This document shows, piece by piece, positions 36,004 through 44,550 of a stretch of 64,000 nt of DNA (the first letter of the stretch is position 1; each line of letters starts with the position of its first letter). The translations under genes and the position numbers were made by a program. The stretch is from assembly GCF_010500845.1 (NCBI RefSeq), contig NZ_JAAAMI010000012.1, positions 34,172-98,171 on the forward strand. The letters are read 5' to 3'. Under the pieces are notes generated by a model, which saw nothing but the letters and a program-made list of their open reading frames with translations, did not search any database and had not been told where the DNA came from. The stretch comes from Flagellimonas sediminis. GTDB lineage: Bacteria > Bacteroidota > Bacteroidia > Flavobacteriales > Flavobacteriaceae.

Positions 36004-36047
36004 AATACTTTGTTTAAGGGTGATACTTTTTGGTCAACTTGTGGCGA

Positions 36048-36087
36048 AAGAATAAAGAAAATGCACTTCCGAGCGAAAGTGCATTTT
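36048..36087 (-). other. Hairpin in the probable leader of the TetR-ABC1 operon
   Basis: An 11-bp perfect stem (aaaatgcactt / aagtgcatttt, 36058-36068 and 36077-36087) with an 8-nt loop. On the minus strand it is followed by ctttattcttt, terminator-like but upstream of the TetR gene, so it may be an attenuator or the end of a small transcript. Confidence 0.6.
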
Positions 36088-36260
36088 CCACAACCTAACC
36101 AATAAATAAACAAACTTGTTATAGTGCAGAACTTCTTCACAGCAATTTTTTCCTATAACATTTTAAAGATACGACATTTTGTTTAATTTTTACAAAAAAA
36201 GAATAAACAAAATTATGTTAAAATTTATAGGCTGTAAAAAATGACGCATTCCCGTGTCAG

Positions 36261-36290
36261 TTTGTCATATTTACCGATCTGGTATTTTTT
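36261..36290 (+). promoter_or_regulatory. Putative htpG promoter
   Basis: TTTG (36261-36264) - 18 nt - TATTTTTT (36283-36290), one mismatch from TAnnTTTG. The htpG ATG is 39 nt further on. Confidence 0.45.
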
Positions 36291-36329
36291 TTGACTAACT
36301 CGGTATGTACAAATGATAAACACAAAACG

Positions 36330-38213
36330 ATGGCAACAGGTAAAATCAATGTTTCAGTAGAGAACATTTTTCCCTTGATCAAAAAATTTCTGTACAGCGA
36401 CCATGAAATTTTCTTGAGGGAGCTTATTTCCAACGCTACGGATGCAACCTTGAAACTCAAACACCTTACTTCCATTGGAGAGGCAAAGGTGGAGTATGGC
36501 AACCCGATCATTGAGGTGAAGGTGGACAAGGACAACAAACGCATCCATATTATAGACCAAGGAATCGGGATGACCGAGGAAGAGGTCAAAAAATACATTA
36601 ACGAAGTGGCCTTTTCAGGTGCCGAAGAGTTTTTGGACAAATACAAAGATGCCGGAAAAGATGCAGGAATCATCGGGCACTTTGGTCTAGGTTTTTATTC
36701 CGCTTTCATGGTGGCTGAAAAGGTGGAGATCATCACCAAAAGCTATCAAGATGCCCCAGCAGTGCACTGGATTTGTGATGGTTCCCCTGAATTCACCATT
36801 TCTGAATCGGACAAAACGGAAAGGGGGACCGAGATCATCCTGCATGTAGCCGAGGACTCCACCGAGTTTTTGGATGATTCCAAAATCCGTGGCCTTTTGG
36901 TCAAATACAACAAGTTCATGCCCATTCCGATCAAGTTTGGGACCAAAACCGAAACCTTGCCCAAACCGGAAGGAGCCAAGGAAGATGAGCCCGCACCAAC
37001 CCAAGTGGTGGACAACATCATCAACAATCCAAATCCGGCGTGGACCAAGCAACCCACTGATCTGACCGATGAGGATTATAAAAGCTTTTACAGGGAACTA
37101 TATCCCATGCAGTTTGAGGAGCCTTTGTTCCACATCCATTTGAATGTGGACTATCCGTTCAACCTTACTGGAATTTTATATTTTCCCAAGTTGACGAATG
37201 ACCTCAACATACAAAAAGATCGTATTCAACTTTATCAAAACCAAGTTTTTGTAACGGACAATGTGGAAGGCATCGTACCGGAGTTTTTGACCATGCTTCG
37301 CGGGGTCATCGATTCCCCTGACATTCCTTTGAACGTATCGCGTTCTTACCTTCAGGCCGATGGTGCAGTAAAGAAGATTTCATCCTACATCACCAGAAAG
37401 GTGGCGGACAAGTTGAGCTCCCTTTTCAAGAACAATCGTGAAGATTTTGAAAAGAAATGGAACGACATCAAGGTGGTCATTGAATACGGCATGCTTTCCG
37501 AAGAAAAATTCTTTGAAAAAGCGGAAAGCTTTGCCCTATACCCCACTGTGGATGACAAATATTTCACTTTTGAAGAGTTACAGGCCAAGATCAAGGACAA
37601 CCAGACCGACAAGGATGAAAAGTTGGTGGTCCTTTATGCTTCGGATACTGAGGCACAGCACAGCTATATTGAAGCTGCCAAGGCCAAAGGTTATGAAGTG
37701 TTGTTGATGGATTCGCCCATTGTACCACACTTGCTCCAAAAACTGGAGATCACAAAGGAAAAACTGTCCTTTGTTAGAGTGGATGCCGACCATATAGATA
37801 ACCTCATCAAAAAAGAGGATACCGCCATATCCAAACTTTCCGATGAGGAAAAGGAACAGTTGAAGACCGAATTGGAAGAGGTGATTTCAAGCAAAGGCTA
37901 TACCATCCAGTTGGAAGCCATGGACAGTCAAGCATCACCATTCATCATTACCGAACCAGAGTTTATGCGCCGGATGAAGGAAATGCAGCGTACCGGTGGC
38001 GGTATGTTCGGGATGGGAAACATGCCAGATATGTACAACCTTATCGTGAACACCAACCACGAACTGGTGGGTGAAATCTTAAATACGAAGACCGCCAAAA
38101 AACGGGAACGGTTGATCAACCAATCCTTGGATTTGGCCCGCCTGTCCAAAGGTTTGTTGAAGGGTGAAGAACTTACCAAGTTCATCGCTCGCAGCTATGA
38201 AATGATCAAATAA
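36330..38213 (+). CDS. htpG: Molecular chaperone HtpG (Hsp90)
   Basis: Cytoplasmic Hsp90 chaperone. The N-terminal ATPase domain has RELISNATDATLKL, DQGIGMTEEEV, and GHFGLGFYSAFMVA, the ATP-lid elements; the middle and C-terminal dimerisation domains follow. At 627 aa (from 36330) it is typical for Bacteroidota. The start is set at MATGKINVSVEN, as in other HtpG proteins; the ORF extends 13 codons upstream. It ends ahead of a clear terminator and is monocistronic. Confidence 0.96.
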   Translation: MATGKINVSVENIFPLIKKFLYSDHEIFLRELISNATDATLKLKHLTSIGEAKVEYGNPIIEVKVDKDNKRIHIIDQGIGMTEEEVKKYINEVAFSGAEEFLDKYKDAGKDAGIIGHFGLGFYSAFMVAEKVEIITKSYQDAPAVHWICDGSPEFTISESDKTERGTEIILHVAEDSTEFLDDSKIRGLLVKYNKFMPIPIKFGTKTETLPKPEGAKEDEPAPTQVVDNIINNPNPAWTKQPTDLTDEDYKSFYRELYPMQFEEPLFHIHLNVDYPFNLTGILYFPKLTNDLNIQKDRIQLYQNQVFVTDNVEGIVPEFLTMLRGVIDSPDIPLNVSRSYLQADGAVKKISSYITRKVADKLSSLFKNNREDFEKKWNDIKVVIEYGMLSEEKFFEKAESFALYPTVDDKYFTFEELQAKIKDNQTDKDEKLVVLYASDTEAQHSYIEAAKAKGYEVLLMDSPIVPHLLQKLEITKEKLSFVRVDADHIDNLIKKEDTAISKLSDEEKEQLKTELEEVISSKGYTIQLEAMDSQASPFIITEPEFMRRMKEMQRTGGGMFGMGNMPDMYNLIVNTNHELVGEILNTKTAKKRERLINQSLDLARLSKGLLKGEELTKFIARSYEMIK

Positions 38214-38238
38214 AGATTTGCATAGTAGTATGATGTAC

Positions 38239-38270
38239 AAAACCGCTCATTTTGAGCGGTTTTTCTTTTT
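38239..38270 (+). terminator. Terminator of htpG
   Basis: An 11-bp stem (aaaaccgctca / tgagcggtttt, 38239-38249 and 38253-38263) with a ttt loop and a following T-run (cttttt). 25 nt after the htpG stop. Confidence 0.92.
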
Positions 38271-38303
38271 AATGTTTATCTTGTTGCATCAATCGACCAA
38301 ACC

Positions 38304-39641
38304 GTGGGCAACAACGATTATAATAGTCCGGCCTTTAAAAGATTACTGGATTCCCTGCAGCAGCAAAGCTGGGAGTTGGAACTCATCATTTCGGGGTTTG
38401 CCATTTTTGGGTTGTTCACCGCTTACGAACCCTTGCGCTTGGAAATGTGGAACGCCGAGAATGAGCAACATATTTACCGTTTTGTAGCCTATTTTATCCT
38501 CCACATTGCCGCTTCCATACTGTTGTTCAACCTGTTATTGCATGTCATATTAAGGGGTTTGTGGATCGGGGCCTTAGGGCTTCGGTATGTTTCGGGTGAC
38601 ATTGAGTTTGATCAACTCAACTATGCACAACGGTTTACCAATTACCTCAAAAAAAAGATTATTTCCTTTGACCGTTATATTGCCAATCTAGAAAATTATT
38701 GCAGCATACTTTTCGCCATTTCCTTTTTGTTGATTTTCTATGTTCTGGCCATGACTACCATTATTATTTCCATTGTTTTGGTGGCCAGTTTTGTCATTGA
38801 AGGGGATTGGTTACCCAGTAAATTGGGCAAGATTTTGGGAGCCTTTATGATTATTTTCATCGTCGTGGGCATGTTCCTGACCTTTATTGACTTTTTGACG
38901 CAAGGCCTGCTCAAAAAGAACAAGTGGGTGGCCAAATTTTACTTCCCCGTGTACTGGGTCTTCAGTTTTTTGACTTTTTCGTTTCTATATAGACCTTTGG
39001 TCTATAATTTCTTGGACAACAAATTTGGAAAACGGTTGATTTTGTTGCTTGCTCCCATTTACATTGTTATCTTGATCATTACCAGCTTGGAATACCGCCA
39101 TTCCAATTATTTGGAAAAGGATCTTAACTCATCGCAAGTTTTTGCCAACAAAAAAAATTATTTGGATATGTTGGTGGAGGATGGAGATTTTCCAGGTGAA
39201 GTGGTCATCCCATCCAAAGTGATCAGTACCTCCTATTTAAATGTCTTTATTCCTTTTTCAGAACATATGGAAGAACGCATTTTCTTGTACAATGATTCGT
39301 TAAGGCCCAAAAAGGACCGACGCGGGCTTACTTCCAGCATAAAAATAAACACCAATTGGAGTGATAAGATCACAAGCCTCAGCCAAAAGGACAGCATACG
39401 TAAAGTGTACCTCAGAACCTTCAACGATATTTATTCCTTTCAAATTGACACCTTGAAAATGGACGAGGATTTTATTTTGACGACCGGCATGAACAATCTT
39501 CTTGGTTTTGAGACCTTCCTTAAAATCTCCCATTTGGATGACGGCAAACACCTCTTGCGTTTAAAAAGGAAGCAAAAGAAAAAGGATACGGTTGTTACCG
39601 TTACCGAGGCGGTCATCCCTTTTTGGAAATTTAAGAATTAA
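38304..39641 (+). CDS. Integral membrane protein of unknown function (445 aa)
   Basis: I do not recognise a characterised family. The protein begins with a soluble segment and then has about six hydrophobic segments: around LIISGFAIFGLFTAYEPL, YFILHIAASILLFNLLLHVI, the 155-180 stretch (LIFYVLAMTTIIISIVLVA), FMIIFIVVGMFLTFIDFL, and two near FLTFSFLYRPL and LILLLAPIYIVILII. A soluble domain of about 150 aa follows, with many beta-type segments. It starts with GTG in this frame (38304); no ATG is in frame further upstream. A small DoxX-like protein follows 4 nt after the stop. Topology suggests an extracytoplasmic or cytoplasmic C-terminal domain. Confidence 0.7.
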   Translation: MGNNDYNSPAFKRLLDSLQQQSWELELIISGFAIFGLFTAYEPLRLEMWNAENEQHIYRFVAYFILHIAASILLFNLLLHVILRGLWIGALGLRYVSGDIEFDQLNYAQRFTNYLKKKIISFDRYIANLENYCSILFAISFLLIFYVLAMTTIIISIVLVASFVIEGDWLPSKLGKILGAFMIIFIVVGMFLTFIDFLTQGLLKKNKWVAKFYFPVYWVFSFLTFSFLYRPLVYNFLDNKFGKRLILLLAPIYIVILIITSLEYRHSNYLEKDLNSSQVFANKKNYLDMLVEDGDFPGEVVIPSKVISTSYLNVFIPFSEHMEERIFLYNDSLRPKKDRRGLTSSIKINTNWSDKITSLSQKDSIRKVYLRTFNDIYSFQIDTLKMDEDFILTTGMNNLLGFETFLKISHLDDGKHLLRLKRKQKKKDTVVTVTEAVIPFWKFKN

Positions 39642-39645
39642 GGAT

Positions 39646-40002
39646 ATGGCACCATGGCACTTGTACCTTATGGGCATCCTTTACATTTTGGCCGGGATTA
39701 TGCATTTTGCGCGGCCAAAAATGTACCAACGCATCATTCCAGACTATTTACCCAATGCCAAATTCTTGGTTATTTTGAGTGGAATTGCAGAAATTTTATT
39801 GGGACTAGGGCTTTTCTTTGAAGCTGACAGGACTTGGGCCGCCATAGGGATTATCTGCATGTTGATTGCTTTCCTGCCCGTTCATTTTTATATGTTGGCG
39901 AACGAGAAAGCTGCGATGGGAATTCCCAAATGGGTCCTGATCCTTCGGATTCCGTTACAGTTTGGACTTATGTATTGGGCTTACAATTATGTTTCATTCT
40001 AA
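39646..40002 (+). CDS. DoxX-like small membrane protein
   Basis: 118-aa membrane protein with four predicted helices: LYLMGILYILAGIMHF, FLVILSGIAEILLGLGLFF, AIGIICMLIAFLPVHF and LRIPLQFGLMYWAY. The YILAGIMHFARPKMYQRIIPDYLP segment is typical of a DoxX-like family of unknown role. Start at 39646 (MAPWHLYLMG) leaves 4 nt after the preceding gene; a longer frame from 39592 overlaps that gene by 50 nt. The end overlaps the minus-strand gene below by 9 nt. Confidence 0.82.
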   Translation: MAPWHLYLMGILYILAGIMHFARPKMYQRIIPDYLPNAKFLVILSGIAEILLGLGLFFEADRTWAAIGIICMLIAFLPVHFYMLANEKAAMGIPKWVLILRIPLQFGLMYWAYNYVSF

Positions 40003-40410
40003 CATGGCCGTACGATCCATGTGTTTTTTGAGCCAAGGTACCTGCACAAAAAACAGCAACCCAAATAGCAGCACTGCGTATACCAACACTTTGGAAGAGG
40101 TATAGTTTTCCAACCAACCCCAAAACGGTTTAAAGTTGGGCTCCCAAGTAATCTTATCGAACCATCCTGTTCCATCTCCCAAGTCATATTGTGAGATCAC
40201 ATAAACCATCAATACCGAAAAAGCCACAAATAACCCTACCAAAACAGATCGGGACATGATGGGTTTATACTGAAAGGCCTCTTTTTGGGACTGTGCCTCA
40301 ATCCGAAGCATTAGATTTTTGGTGAAGTCCACGGATGGGGATTCCAATGGGGCATCGGCCATAAGGCGATCCACAAATTCTTCCAATTTCTTCTCTTCGT
40401 GCTTATCCAT
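39994..40410 (-). CDS. Membrane protein linked to the ECF sigma factor (probable anti-sigma partner)
   Basis: 138-aa protein with a soluble acidic N-terminus (MDKHEEKKLEEFVDRLMADA) and two membrane helices (SRSVLVGLFVAFSVLMVYV and VLVYAVLLFGLLFFVQV). Its start overlaps the ECF sigma gene by 8 nt, which suggests translational coupling. Position and topology fit a membrane-bound anti-sigma factor, but I see no zinc-binding anti-sigma domain (no HxxxCxxC), so that call is inference from context. Confidence 0.65.
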   Translation of the reverse strand: MDKHEEKKLEEFVDRLMADAPLESPSVDFTKNLMLRIEAQSQKEAFQYKPIMSRSVLVGLFVAFSVLMVYVISQYDLGDGTGWFDKITWEPNFKPFWGWLENYTSSKVLVYAVLLFGLLFFVQVPWLKKHMDRTAMLE

Positions 40411-40981
40411 TGCTTTCTAGTATTTCACGTTCTAAACTGGTTTCCATGATACTGGCCAGTTTTTTTCTGGCCCTGAACAACTTTACTTTTATCGTATTGG
40501 CGGAAAGTTTTAAAATCTTTTCCATCTCCAAAAGGTTCTTTTCCTCAAAATAGAACAAGGTAATGATCCCTGCATCCTCAGCCGGTAATTTGGCCAAACT
40601 ATGATGGATCAACTGTCTTTTTTCTTCCTGTACCATTTTGTCAAGGGCATCGTCCATATCGGCCAAACCCATTTTTCTCACTTGATCGATCTCCACATGG
40701 TCATAGGCCCTTTTGTTCTTTTTTATCCGATCTAAGGCGGTGTTGTACGCAATCCTATAGATCCAGGTAGATAATTTGGAATCTCCCTTAAAGGTAGCCA
40801 AAGCTTTATAAATTTTTATAAAGGCATCCTGTGAAACTTCCTCGGCCTCTTCCCTATTGCCCAACAACCTTAAAGATAAGGTAAACACCAAATCCTTATA
40901 GCTTTCCACCAAATCGGTGAAGGCCCTGGTATTGCCACGGCGTATTTCCTCGATCAGATCTGTTTCTTTGTTGGTCAGCAT
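40403..40981 (-). CDS. ECF-type sigma-70 family RNA polymerase sigma factor
   Basis: 192-aa sigma factor. Region 2 is EVSQDAFIKIYKALATFKGDSKLSTWIYRIAYNTALDRIKKNKR, and region 4 includes LPAEDAGIITLFYFEEKNLLEMEKILKLSANTIKVKLFRARKKLA. It directs RNA polymerase to a specific regulon, probably an envelope or stress response. It lies directly before a two-helix membrane protein gene and diverges from the small DUF6249-type gene. A 10-bp inverted repeat (41009-41018 / 41041-41050) lies in its upstream region. Confidence 0.93.
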   Translation of the reverse strand: MLTNKETDLIEEIRRGNTRAFTDLVESYKDLVFTLSLRLLGNREEAEEVSQDAFIKIYKALATFKGDSKLSTWIYRIAYNTALDRIKKNKRAYDHVEIDQVRKMGLADMDDALDKMVQEEKRQLIHHSLAKLPAEDAGIITLFYFEEKNLLEMEKILKLSANTIKVKLFRARKKLASIMETSLEREILESNG

Positions 40982-41008
40982 TGCACATTGGACGACTAGC
41001 GAACCCTT

Positions 41009-41050
41009 TAGGTTACATGGAAAACAATTTTTATAAAATTATGTAACCTA
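41009..41050. repeat. Inverted repeat in the sigma factor / DUF6249 divergent region
   Basis: Perfect 10-bp arms, taggttacat (41009-41018) and atgtaaccta (41041-41050), separated by 22 bp; centre-to-centre distance is 32 bp, about three helical turns. It lies 28 bp before the sigma factor start and 65 bp before the divergent gene start, so it could bind a dimeric or looping regulator, or be a hairpin in the sigma leader. Confidence 0.65.
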
Positions 41051-41114
41051 GATCAAAAAAGCGTCGTCATAAGCTATGAACAAAAAATATAAATAATCAT
41101 AAAAACGAATCGTC

Positions 41115-41468
41115 ATGGGATCTGAAGTAATCATTTTACCAGTAATTTTTGGGGTCATCTTTGCTATTGCATACCTCTATTTTTCAACACGTAACAAAGA
41201 AAGGTTGGCCTTGATCGAAAAAGGTGCCGATGCCAGCATCTTTGTAAAGGGACGCCGGGAAGGAGCCGCTCCTTTTTGGAAAATCGTAATCCTAAACATC
41301 GCACTTTTACTCATCGGTATAGGGGTTGCCATTTTTGTGGGATCCATTATGGTCTACAATCTTGGTATGGAAGAAAGTGTGGCCTACCCTGGAACCATCT
41401 TTACCTTGGCAGGTGCAGGTTTATTGGTCGGTTTTACAATGACCAAACGCCTTGAGAAGGAAAATTAA
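41115..41468 (+). CDS. Small membrane protein (DUF6249-like)
   Basis: 117-aa protein with three membrane helices: VIILPVIFGVIFAIAYLYF, KIVILNIALLLIGIGVAIFVG and TIFTLAGAGLLVGFTM. Between the first two is a cytoplasmic segment (RNKERLALIEKGADASIFVK) typical of DUF6249 proteins, which are usually found next to ECF sigma factors in Bacteroidota. The product is likely in the inner membrane; function unknown. It ends 23 nt before a terminator stem. Confidence 0.82.
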   Translation: MGSEVIILPVIFGVIFAIAYLYFSTRNKERLALIEKGADASIFVKGRREGAAPFWKIVILNIALLLIGIGVAIFVGSIMVYNLGMEESVAYPGTIFTLAGAGLLVGFTMTKRLEKEN

Positions 41469-41491
41469 AAAATGATAGAACTGTTATGAAG

Positions 41492-41520
41492 ACCACCGCC
41501 CATCGCGGTGGTTTTTTTTT
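41492..41520 (+). terminator. Terminator after the DUF6249-like gene
   Basis: An 8-bp stem (accaccgc / gcggtggt, 41492-41499 and 41505-41512) and a long T-run. The MOSC gene begins only 19 nt after the stem. Confidence 0.88.
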
Positions 41521-41531
41521 ATCTTGGTGGC

Positions 41532-42164
41532 ATGAAAGTTATCTCCACCAACTTAGGCCCTTCCACGGAAATTATGTGGAACAATGAAAAAACGACCACT
41601 GGTATTTTTAAATATCCGGTTACCGGTCCCATTTATTTGGATACGGAAGCAGTTCGTAATGATACCATTGCCAATAGGAAAGTTCATGGCGGAGCATTCA
41701 AGGCATGCTATTTATTTTCTTCGGACCAATATCCCTATTGGCGACAAAAATACCCAGACCTGCAATGGGATTGGGGCATGTTCGGCGAAAACCTGACCAT
41801 GGAAGGTCTTGATGAATCCGGGTTGAAAATCGGCAACATTTACAAATTGGGTTCAGCGTTGGTTCAAATTACCCAGCCCCGAGAACCCTGTTTTAAATTG
41901 GGCATCCGGTTCGGCAACCAAAATATTATAAAGGAATTTATTGATCATGGCTTTCCTGGTACTTATGTTCGCATATTGGAAAAGGGCGAAGTCAGTACAG
42001 GAGACCATATGGAACTGGTAAAGGAATCTTCCAATCCGTTGACCATCCAACAGTTTTATGGTTTATTGTTCAACAGGGAAAAGGACCAGAAATTATTGCA
42101 ATGGGCCATTACCAATGAGGCATTGCCCCCAAGTAAAAGGGAAGGTTTAAAAAAATGGGCATAA
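41532..42164 (+). CDS. MOSC domain protein (YiiM-like)
   Basis: 210-aa protein. The MOSC signature includes NRKVHGGAFKACYLFSSDQY early on and the invariant Cys in QPREPCFKLGIRFG, expected to hold sulfur or a molybdopterin-type cofactor. YiiM-like relatives reduce hydroxylamine-type compounds using molybdenum cofactor. Start at 41532 (MKVISTNLG) is chosen because the earlier GTG lies inside the terminator. The gene starts right behind that terminator, so it needs its own promoter. Function otherwise inferred. Confidence 0.9.
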   Translation: MKVISTNLGPSTEIMWNNEKTTTGIFKYPVTGPIYLDTEAVRNDTIANRKVHGGAFKACYLFSSDQYPYWRQKYPDLQWDWGMFGENLTMEGLDESGLKIGNIYKLGSALVQITQPREPCFKLGIRFGNQNIIKEFIDHGFPGTYVRILEKGEVSTGDHMELVKESSNPLTIQQFYGLLFNREKDQKLLQWAITNEALPPSKREGLKKWA

Positions 42165-42187
42165 AAAAAGGGGGCCTCCCGGCCCCC
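42163..42187 (-). terminator. Terminator of the small secreted protein gene
   Basis: A 7-bp GC-only stem (gggggcc / ggccccc, 42170-42176 and 42181-42187) with a tccc loop, followed on the minus strand by seven T. It touches the end of the MOSC gene. Confidence 0.88.
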
Positions 42188-42214
42188 AATGCACATAAAA
42201 ATTAACTAAACAAA

Positions 42215-42595
42215 CTATCTTACTACCATAGTTTCTTTGTAGGTACCAAATTTGTCCACTACAACTACGGTATATTTATCTTGGTACGCTTTTTCAAAGT
42301 TGAAAGCTTTTTCAACAACGATATCCCCTTCGATAGCCTCATCGAAAACAAGTCTGTTTTGGGAATCATAAACTTTTAGAAGAACTTTCCCTTGAGAGAT
42401 GTTCAAAAGGTTCATCATGATTTTTTGACCTTTCTTTACAAATACTGGATCAAGGTTAACTTTCACCAAATTCTTTTCAACTTCGTATTTGGCAGCTGTT
42501 TTTTTACCAAAATCAACTGCAGTTCCATTAGCCAACCCGATGGCACTAACCAAAAGGGCCGCTGCTACTGTTAGATTTTTAACTACTGATTTCAT
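42215..42595 (-). CDS. Small secreted protein of unknown function
   Basis: 126-aa exported protein with a signal peptide (MKSVVKNLTVAAALLVSAIGLANG). The mature part (about 100 aa) is beta-rich with conserved-looking pieces LVKVNLDPVFVKKGQKI and LLKVYDSQNRLVFDE, and a C-terminal KYTVVVVDKFGTYKETMVVR that resembles a beta-sandwich domain end. I know similar short secreted proteins in Flavobacteriaceae but not their role. Start fixed at 42595 because a perfect -7 element is 28 nt upstream and the longer ORF gives a mixed, non-signal N-terminus. Confidence 0.75.
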   Translation of the reverse strand: MKSVVKNLTVAAALLVSAIGLANGTAVDFGKKTAAKYEVEKNLVKVNLDPVFVKKGQKIMMNLLNISQGKVLLKVYDSQNRLVFDEAIEGDIVVEKAFNFEKAYQDKYTVVVVDKFGTYKETMVVR

Positions 42596-42623
42596 AACAT
42601 TTCGCTTTTTTAAGATTACAATA

Positions 42624-42631
42624 CAAATGTA
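42624..42631 (-). promoter_or_regulatory. -7 element of the small secreted protein gene
   Basis: TACATTTG on the minus strand, a perfect TAnnTTTG, 28 nt upstream of the ATG at 42595. Confidence 0.55.
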
Positions 42632-42739
42632 TGGCGCAATTGAGGACAGGAATACCACCATCTTTTCCATTTTATGTGCAATTTTACCATAGTAGGCATG
42701 TTAATTGGACGTTAATGTTAATTTAACACACATTTGTGG

Positions 42740-42747
42740 TAATTTTG
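42740..42747 (+). promoter_or_regulatory. -7 element of the AraC-type gene
   Basis: TAATTTTG on the plus strand, a perfect TAnnTTTG, 61 nt upstream of the ATG at 42809. No good -33 at 19-21 nt. Confidence 0.45.
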
Positions 42748-42808
42748 CAGATAAGTGCATAAAGGACACCGTCCTAACTTTACATTACCAAATAAAAAAT
42801 TGGAACTT

Positions 42809-43678
42809 ATGATTCAAAAACCTGCATTTGAAGCCATAGCCCCAAGTTTTGGTCATTCGTTTACTTTTCAAAAGTTCAACGAAAGCAATGAGAACAAGAA
42901 CAATGGCTGGCATTACCATCCGGAACTGGAACTGGTATATGTGAATGGGGGCTCAGGAAAAAGACAGATAGGCAGCCACGTATCCTATTATAGAAACGGG
43001 GATCTGATCCTTATTGGATCCAACCTTCCCCACTGTGGATTTACGGATAAGCTCACCGGTAACAAAAGTGAGACCCTAATACAAATGAAAGCTGATTTTC
43101 TGGGTAGTGATTTTTTCAATATTCCCGAAATGAAGAACATCCAAAAGCTTTTTGAAGTGGCCAAAGGCGGTATTGCCTTTTATGGAAAGACTAAAATGAA
43201 GGTAGGAGAGAAAATGGAAATCTTGGAATACCAGACCGATTTTCAACGGTTACTTTCCATCCTTAATATATTGAACCAATTGGCCACCTCGGATGAGATG
43301 AACGTGCTGAATGCCGAAGGTTTCTCTTTGGAGACCGAGGTGAAGGACAATGATAGGATCAATATCGTGTTCAACCACGTAAAGGCGAATTTCAAGGAAG
43401 ACATTAGTCTTGAGGAAATATCGGATATGGTGAGCATGACGGTACCCTCTTTCTGTAGGTACTTTAAAAAGATCACCAACAAGACATTTACCCAGTTTGT
43501 GAACGAATACCGTTTGGTACATGCCTCCAAATTATTGGCCGAGCAGCCCATCAGCATAACCCAGGTGTGTTATGATAGCGGCTTCAACAATTTTTCGCAT
43601 TTCAACAAATCTTTCAAGGCATTTACAGGACAAAACCCCTCGGAATACCGCAACCAGTTAAAAACGGTGCTGCAATAA
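42809..43678 (+). CDS. AraC-family transcriptional regulator with cupin-like sensor domain
   Basis: 289-aa regulator. The N-terminal cupin-type domain has the histidine pair WHYHPELELVYV and the motif SNLPHCGF, often a carbohydrate or small-molecule sensor. The C-terminal AraC domain carries two helix-turn-helix units: ISLEEISDMVSMTVPSFCRYFKKITNKTF and ISITQVCYDSGFNNFSHFNKSFKAFTGQNPSEYR. Start at 42809 (MIQKPAFEAIAPS); a longer ORF from 42755 overlaps the promoter. Neighbouring genes give no clue to its regulon. Confidence 0.9.
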   Translation: MIQKPAFEAIAPSFGHSFTFQKFNESNENKNNGWHYHPELELVYVNGGSGKRQIGSHVSYYRNGDLILIGSNLPHCGFTDKLTGNKSETLIQMKADFLGSDFFNIPEMKNIQKLFEVAKGGIAFYGKTKMKVGEKMEILEYQTDFQRLLSILNILNQLATSDEMNVLNAEGFSLETEVKDNDRINIVFNHVKANFKEDISLEEISDMVSMTVPSFCRYFKKITNKTFTQFVNEYRLVHASKLLAEQPISITQVCYDSGFNNFSHFNKSFKAFTGQNPSEYRNQLKTVLQ

Positions 43679-43685
43679 AAAACGT

Positions 43686-44456
43686 TTAATCAAACAGGTC
43701 GTTCAAGACCTTTGCCAATCTAAGACCTCCTTTTTGAAGTTGTTCGAACAGGAGGTCATTATAATTATAGGTATATTGGTAGCCCAATTTATCCCCCACT
43801 TTAACGGAGCCATACAGTTCACCACAAATATCATGGGATTCGTCTACCCAATCATAAATGGTACCTTCCTGGATTTTTTTAACCTGTTTGGTAGAAACCT
43901 TGTCCAGTTCATGGGCCAATTCAGTATAGGTCATCCCGTAGGATTCAATAAGATTTTGGTCCCACACTTTGTGCAAGTTGCTGCCTTGGCCAAACCATTG
44001 CACTTGAATGTCGTTTCCACCTTTATCCTCTTCCCTACTGGCATGCATGGGTTGATGAAGGTCCCCGATCAAATGGACCAACATTTTTAGGTGGAAAATG
44101 CGTTCTTCCTTTGGCCTATTCTTATCCTTGATGACAGCCTTACATTCCTCTATGGCAGTAATAATGTCGCCATCCTCGCTTTTTTCCGAATCCACATAGT
44201 TCATCCCTAGAGGATAGTTTACATAATGCCAAGGCGAATATTTGGAATAGGCACGGTCTGCCTTTATATCGTCCCCATAAGTAGAAACGAATGCCAAACT
44301 GTGACCATCCAACAGGTCGTTCAGGGCTCTTTTGGTCTTGCCCTTCAAATGGTTTTGGGCAATCTGTCCGGTAACCCGGTGCCCTGTTTTGCTCCAAATG
44401 GCGTTCCCGAACATGAACATGGGCAACAAAAGGAGCAATAGGAAGGTCTTTTTCAT
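43686..44456 (-). CDS. S1/P1-family secreted nuclease
   Basis: Zinc-dependent nuclease/phosphatase of the S1/P1 type, 256 aa with a signal peptide (MKKTFLLLLLLPMFMFGNA). Metal ligands are the N-terminal Trp/His (IWSKTGHRVTG), the Asp of DDIKADR, the PWHYVNYP His, and the triad region HLIGDLHQPMHASREEDKGGNDIQV, plus LHKVWDQNLI. All are present, so it should cleave DNA, RNA or 3'-nucleotides outside the cell. Start at 44456 is the first ATG giving a signal peptide; the ORF extends 29 codons upstream without sense. Confidence 0.92.
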   Translation of the reverse strand: MKKTFLLLLLLPMFMFGNAIWSKTGHRVTGQIAQNHLKGKTKRALNDLLDGHSLAFVSTYGDDIKADRAYSKYSPWHYVNYPLGMNYVDSEKSEDGDIITAIEECKAVIKDKNRPKEERIFHLKMLVHLIGDLHQPMHASREEDKGGNDIQVQWFGQGSNLHKVWDQNLIESYGMTYTELAHELDKVSTKQVKKIQEGTIYDWVDESHDICGELYGSVKVGDKLGYQYTYNYNDLLFEQLQKGGLRLAKVLNDLFD

Positions 44457-44550
44457 TTTGGCTGAATAAAGAAATACAAGGTTTACACTATGGAAATAAC
44501 AAAGATCAATTTTCTGAATCTTTTTGCAATGCACAATGCCCAATCATTTT

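Larger units (their letters stand above)
36004..36329. other. Divergent intergenic region between the TetR gene and htpG
   Basis: 326 bp. It holds a hairpin at 36058-36087 (below) and a putative htpG promoter at 36261-36290. No other open frame or structure I can support. The stretch 36130-36235 is very AT-rich. Confidence 0.5.
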
